Positions 28,395 through 34,513 of a stretch of DNA of 34,513 bases are shown in pieces. The stretch spans positions 1 through 34,513 of the forward strand of contig SLDS01000117.1 in assembly GCA_007125175.1 (NCBI GenBank), in the 5' to 3' direction. Positions within the stretch are counted from its first letter, which is position 1. Each line of letters opens with the position of its first letter. Both the position numbers and the translations under genes were made by a program. The notes below the pieces were generated by a model, which was not told the DNA's origin, made no database searches, and saw nothing but the letters and a program-made list of their open reading frames with translations. This DNA comes from Flavobacteriales bacterium. Lineage in GTDB: Bacteria; Bacteroidota; Bacteroidia; Flavobacteriales_D; Cryomorphaceae.

Positions 28395-28775
28395 ATGCCT
28401 ACGATTTCTCAATTAGTGCGTAAAGGGCGGGTGACCAAGCCGAAAGTGAGCAAAGCCGCGGCTTTGGCCTCATGTCCACAGCGTAGAGGGGTATGTGTGC
28501 GTGTGTACACCACTACACCTAAGAAACCGAATTCAGCCATGCGCAAAGTAGCGCGTGTGCGCCTCACCAATGGTAAGGAAGTGAATGCCTACATCGGTGG
28601 TGAAGGTCACAACCTGCAAGAGCATAGCATCGTCTTGGTGCGTGGTGGCAGGGTGAAAGACCTTCCTGGTGTGCGCTACCACATCGTACGCGGAGCACTC
28701 GATACAGCCGGAGTAAATGGCCGTACGCAGCGCCGCTCAAAATATGGAACAAAAAGGCCTAAGCCTCAAAAATAA
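28395..28775 (+). CDS. rpsL: 30S ribosomal protein S12
   Basis: [51 protein letters not shown]. Confidence 0.98.
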   Translation: MPTISQLVRKGRVTKPKVSKAAALASCPQRRGVCVRVYTTTPKKPNSAMRKVARVRLTNGKEVNAYIGGEGHNLQEHSIVLVRGGRVKDLPGVRYHIVRGALDTAGVNGRTQRRSKYGTKRPKPQK

Positions 28776-28793
28776 GCCCGAATTGCCGAAGTC

Positions 28794-29261
28794 ATGAGAA
28801 GAAAGACCGCAAAAAAGCGCATCATTCTGCCCGACCCCAAGTTCAATGAGGTTCTGGTGACCAAGTTTGTAAACAATATGATGCTCCAGGGAAAGAAAAA
28901 CCTGGCGTACAAGATATTCTACGATGCTATCGCCATCGTTGATGAGAAGTCGGAAGAGCCCGGATTAGAGGTGTGGAAACGCGCCCTTTCCAATGTGACT
29001 CCCGCCGTGGAGGTGAAAAGCCGCCGCGTGGGTGGTGCTACCTTCCAAATTCCCCAGCCCGTGCGCGAGAACCGCAAGATGGCCATGGCGATGCAGTGGT
29101 TGATCGGCTTTTCGCGAAAGCGCAATGAAAAAACAATGAGCCAAAGACTGGCCAATGAAATCTTGGCAGCCTCACGCGAAGAAGGAGCGGCCTACAAGAA
29201 AAAAGAGGATACGCACCGCATGGCCGAAGCCAACAGGGCATTCTCACACTTCCGATTCTAA
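28794..29261 (+). CDS. rpsG: 30S ribosomal protein S7
   Basis: [55 protein letters not shown]. Confidence 0.97.
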   Translation: MRRKTAKKRIILPDPKFNEVLVTKFVNNMMLQGKKNLAYKIFYDAIAIVDEKSEEPGLEVWKRALSNVTPAVEVKSRRVGGATFQIPQPVRENRKMAMAMQWLIGFSRKRNEKTMSQRLANEILAASREEGAAYKKKEDTHRMAEANRAFSHFRF

Positions 29262-29302
29262 GATATTTTTCACGCCACCCACCGCTATAATTACGAACAG
29301 AA

Positions 29303-31411
<2,109 letters not shown>

Positions 31412-31429
31412 ACCGCAGCATTCATAACG

Positions 31430-31735
31430 ATGAGTCAGAAAATCCGCATCAAGCTAAAGTCCTACGATCACAATCTGGTCGACAAGTCGGCAGAGAAAAT
31501 CGTAAAGACTGTAAAAACCACCGGAGCTGTAGTGAGTGGTCCCATTCCCCTGCCCACCCACAAGCGCATTTATACCGTATTGCGCTCGCCCCACGTGAAC
31601 AAGAAATCGAGGGAACAATTCGAGCTCTGCGCTTACAAGCGACTGCTCGACATTTACAGCTCCTCCTCCAAGACAGTAGACGCCTTGATGCGGCTCGAAC
31701 TGCCAAGCGGAGTAGAAGTTGAAATCAAAGTTTGA
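31430..31735 (+). CDS. rpsJ: 30S ribosomal protein S10
   Basis: [54 protein letters not shown]. Confidence 0.97.
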   Translation: MSQKIRIKLKSYDHNLVDKSAEKIVKTVKTTGAVVSGPIPLPTHKRIYTVLRSPHVNKKSREQFELCAYKRLLDIYSSSSKTVDALMRLELPSGVEVEIKV

Positions 31736-31761
31736 CAAAGCATCTTTTTACACGAAAGAAA

Positions 31762-32382
31762 ATGCCAGGATTAATAGGTAAAAAAATCGGAATGACCAGT
31801 ATGTTCACCGCAGAGGGTAAAAGCTCCGCGTGCACAATCATTCAGGCTGGTCCTTGCGTGGTAACGCAAGTGAAGACCGAAGACAAGGACGGCTACAGTG
31901 CCGTGCAGTTGGGCTTCGGCGAAAGGAAGGAGAAGCATACTCCCGCTCCACTAAAAGGGCATTTCAAAAAAGCTAAGACGGCTCCCAAGCGCAAGCTCGT
32001 TGAGTTTGTGAGTTTCGAAGAGGAGCTGAAACTCGGCGATGAAGTGAAGGTCGATATTTTCGCAGAAGGCGATTTCATCGATGTGAGCGGACGCAGCAAG
32101 GGTAAGGGCTTTCAGGGTGTAGTGAAGCGCCACAACTTTGGTGGTGTGGGACAAGCTACTCATGGACAGCACAACCGTATGCGTGCGCCAGGATCCATTG
32201 GAGCAGCTTCATACCCGGCAAGAGTATTCAAAGGCATGCGCATGGCCGGCCAAACAGGCAATAAGAAGGTAACCTTCGAAAACATCGAAGTACTGAAAGT
32301 GCTACCAGAACAATCAATAGTAGTGGTGAAAGGCTCTGTGCCCGGACCCAATGGCTCATACGTGATTCTAGACAAGTACTAA
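31762..32382 (+). CDS. rplC: 50S ribosomal protein L3
   Basis: [53 protein letters not shown] track opens at a TTG (31732), the canonical ATG is 31762. Confidence 0.97.
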   Translation: MPGLIGKKIGMTSMFTAEGKSSACTIIQAGPCVVTQVKTEDKDGYSAVQLGFGERKEKHTPAPLKGHFKKAKTAPKRKLVEFVSFEEELKLGDEVKVDIFAEGDFIDVSGRSKGKGFQGVVKRHNFGGVGQATHGQHNRMRAPGSIGAASYPARVFKGMRMAGQTGNKKVTFENIEVLKVLPEQSIVVVKGSVPGPNGSYVILDKY

Positions 32383-32383
32383 A

Positions 32384-33019
32384 ATGGAACTAGCAGTATA
32401 CAACACGGAAGGCAAGGAGACCAAAAAGGTAAAGCTCGATGAGTCCATCTTCGGCATTGCCCCAAATGACCATGCCATCTACTTGGATGTAAAACATTTT
32501 GGCGCAAGCAACCGCCAAGGTACTCACAAGTCCAAGGAACGCGGAGAGATTGCAGGTAGCACCCGCAAAATCAAGAAGCAAAAAGGTACCGGTACCGCGC
32601 GTGCGGGTAGCATCAAGAATCCACTCTTCAGAGGAGGAGGCCGTGTATTTGGTCCCAAGCCCCGCGACTACAGCTTCAAGCTCAACAAGAAAGTGAAGCT
32701 GCTCGCCCGCAAATCGGCCCTCAGCTACAAGGCTCAGGACAACCTGATCACCCTGGTGGAAGACTTCAAAATGGAAGCCCCCAAAACCAAGGATTACTTG
32801 AAGATCATGAACGCACTAAAAGTTTCTGATCAAAAGCCGCTATTGGTCTTGGGAGAAAGCGATAAAGTAGTATCTTTGTCCTCCCGAAATTGCCAAGGCC
32901 ATAAAGTTGTGTCAGCCAGAGACTTATGTACTTACGACATTCTTAAGCACAAGTCCCTAGTCATAGCCGAAAGTGCCTTGCCATTGATTGAGAGTAATTT
33001 AAATAGATTTCAACGATGA
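32384..33019 (+). CDS. rplD: 50S ribosomal protein L4
   Basis: [60 protein letters not shown]. Confidence 0.97.
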   Translation: MELAVYNTEGKETKKVKLDESIFGIAPNDHAIYLDVKHFGASNRQGTHKSKERGEIAGSTRKIKKQKGTGTARAGSIKNPLFRGGGRVFGPKPRDYSFKLNKKVKLLARKSALSYKAQDNLITLVEDFKMEAPKTKDYLKIMNALKVSDQKPLLVLGESDKVVSLSSRNCQGHKVVSARDLCTYDILKHKSLVIAESALPLIESNLNRFQR

Positions 33020-33309
33020 GCCAAGTGATAGTTAAGCCGATCATCACGGAAAAGATGACCGCGATTTCTGAGGATCAGAATCGCTTTGGTTTTATCGTGG
33101 ATATAGAAGCCAACAAAATCCAGATCAAGGATGCTGTTGAGAAGCTTTACGGTGTGAATGTGGAAAAGGTATGGACCATGCGCTACGCCGGAAAGAGCAA
33201 GAGCAGATTTACAAAGTCCGGTTTGATCTCAGGCAAGACAGCCGCTTACAAGAAAGCGGTCGTGTCGCTCGCCGATGGTGAGACCATTGACTTTTACAGC
33301 AACATTTAA
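33016..33309 (+). CDS. rplW: 50S ribosomal protein L23
   Basis: [46 protein letters not shown]; 4-nt overlap with rplD. Confidence 0.96.
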   Translation: MSQVIVKPIITEKMTAISEDQNRFGFIVDIEANKIQIKDAVEKLYGVNVEKVWTMRYAGKSKSRFTKSGLISGKTAAYKKAVVSLADGETIDFYSNI

Positions 33310-33320
33310 GACCTAGCGAG

Positions 33321-34145
33321 ATGCCAGTAAGGAAGTTTCGTCCAACAACACCAGGACAGCGCAATAAGATCATCAGCACCTTTGCGGAGATCACTACCGA
33401 CAAGCCTGAGAAGTCTCTTTTGAGGCCTATCAAGAAGTCGGGTGGACGCAATAATCAGGGGCGCATGACCATGCGTTATATGGGTGGTGGCCACAAGAGA
33501 CGCTACCGTGTGATCGATTTCAAGCGTGACAAGTTTGGAATGGATGCCGTGGTGGAGAGCGTGGAATATGATCCTAACCGCACAGCGCGTATCGCATTGG
33601 TGAAGTACAGCGACGGAGAGAAGCGTTACATCATAGCACCAGAGGGAATTGCTCCCGGACAAACGGTGCGCAGCGGTGAGAATGCACCGGTAGAAATCGG
33701 CAATGCCCTTTATCTGAAAGATGTGCCTCTCGGTACGGTGGTTCACAATATTGAAATGCGTCCCGGTCAGGGGGGTGTTTTGGCCAGGGGAGCCGGTGCC
33801 TATGCACAGCTCAATGCCCGTGATGGCAAATACGCCATTCTAAAAATGCCTTCGGGTGAAACCCGCATGGTACTCACCTCATGCCTCGCTACCATCGGTA
33901 CCGTGAGCAATGGAGAGCACTTCTTGGAGCGCTCAGGTAAGGCCGGAAGGAGCCGCTGGAAAGGACGCCGTCCACGTGTACGTGGAGTTGTGATGAACCC
34001 TGTGGATCACCCAATGGGTGGTGGCGAAGGCCGCAACTCCGGGGGCCACCCACGCTCGCGTAAGGGAATTCCCGCCAAGGGCTACAAAACCCGAAGCAAG
34101 AAAAAGGCTTCAAGTAAGTACATAATCGAACGCAGAAAGAAATAA
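33321..34145 (+). CDS. rplB: 50S ribosomal protein L2
   Basis: [66 protein letters not shown]. Confidence 0.98.
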   Translation: MPVRKFRPTTPGQRNKIISTFAEITTDKPEKSLLRPIKKSGGRNNQGRMTMRYMGGGHKRRYRVIDFKRDKFGMDAVVESVEYDPNRTARIALVKYSDGEKRYIIAPEGIAPGQTVRSGENAPVEIGNALYLKDVPLGTVVHNIEMRPGQGGVLARGAGAYAQLNARDGKYAILKMPSGETRMVLTSCLATIGTVSNGEHFLERSGKAGRSRWKGRRPRVRGVVMNPVDHPMGGGEGRNSGGHPRSRKGIPAKGYKTRSKKKASSKYIIERRKK

Positions 34146-34152
34146 GCAAAGC

Positions 34153-34431
34153 ATGAGTCGATCGCTTAAAAAACCACCTTTCGTGCATTACAAACTCCAA
34201 AAAAGAGTGGATGATGCACAGTCGTCCGGCAAGAAGTCGGTGATCAAGACCTGGTCTCGCGCCAGCACCATCACCCCCGACTTCGTTGGGCTTACCATCG
34301 CCGTGCACAATGGCAACAAGTTCATTCCAGTCTATGTCACTGAAAACATGGTCGGACATAAACTGGGCGAGTTTTCACCTACGCGCACCTTCCGAGGTCA
34401 TGCTGGTAACCGCAAAGACAAAAAGAGATAA
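34153..34431 (+). CDS. rpsS: 30S ribosomal protein S19
   Basis: [70 protein letters not shown]. Confidence 0.98.
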   Translation: MSRSLKKPPFVHYKLQKRVDDAQSSGKKSVIKTWSRASTITPDFVGLTIAVHNGNKFIPVYVTENMVGHKLGEFSPTRTFRGHAGNRKDKKR

Positions 34432-34470
34432 GAGGCCATCGGCTTACACGCATACAAGTACAGGTAAATT

Positions 34471-34513
34471 ATGGGTAATCGAAAGAAATTAGCAGCACAG
34501 GCACGCAAGGAGG
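34471..34513 (+). CDS. rplV: 50S ribosomal protein L22, N-terminal fragment (truncated by window end)
   Basis: ATG followed by MGNRKKLAAQARKE directly after rpsS, matching expected operon order and Bacteroidota L22 N-terminus. Confidence 0.75.
   Translation, partial: MGNRKKLAAQARKE

Overview
The window looks like a Bacteroidota chromosome, probably Flavobacteriales-like, judging from gene content, TAnnTTTG-type -7 elements and a fused str-S10 operon. Left to right it contains: the 3' end of an Obg GTPase; a PAP2 phosphatase; a CrcB fluoride channel overlapping a PafA-type alkaline phosphatase; a small secreted Cys-rich protein; a sigma-54 activator downstream of Ppx; a GT2 glycosyltransferase; a large membrane protein; a NatAB-like ABC exporter; a signalling block (exported TPR-CHAT protein, TM/TPR anti-sigma-like protein, ECF sigma factor, TPR histidine kinase and response regulator); a DUF4399 lipoprotein; a minus-strand housekeeping run (nadC, dnaJ, grpE, YihY/BrkB, TlpA-like thioredoxin, murA, DUF4290, uvrD/pcrA); and rpsL-rpsG-fusA-rpsJ-rplC-rplD-rplW-rplB-rpsS-rplV (last truncated). 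The best candidate for an under-described system is the CHAT / anti-sigma-like / ECF sigma trio at about 10.9-15.2 kb. Its ECF gene starts inside one arm of an interrupted inverted repeat enclosing a 19-nt A/T homopolymer, which suggests switchable or structure-controlled expression. All family calls come from reading motifs; no database search was run.
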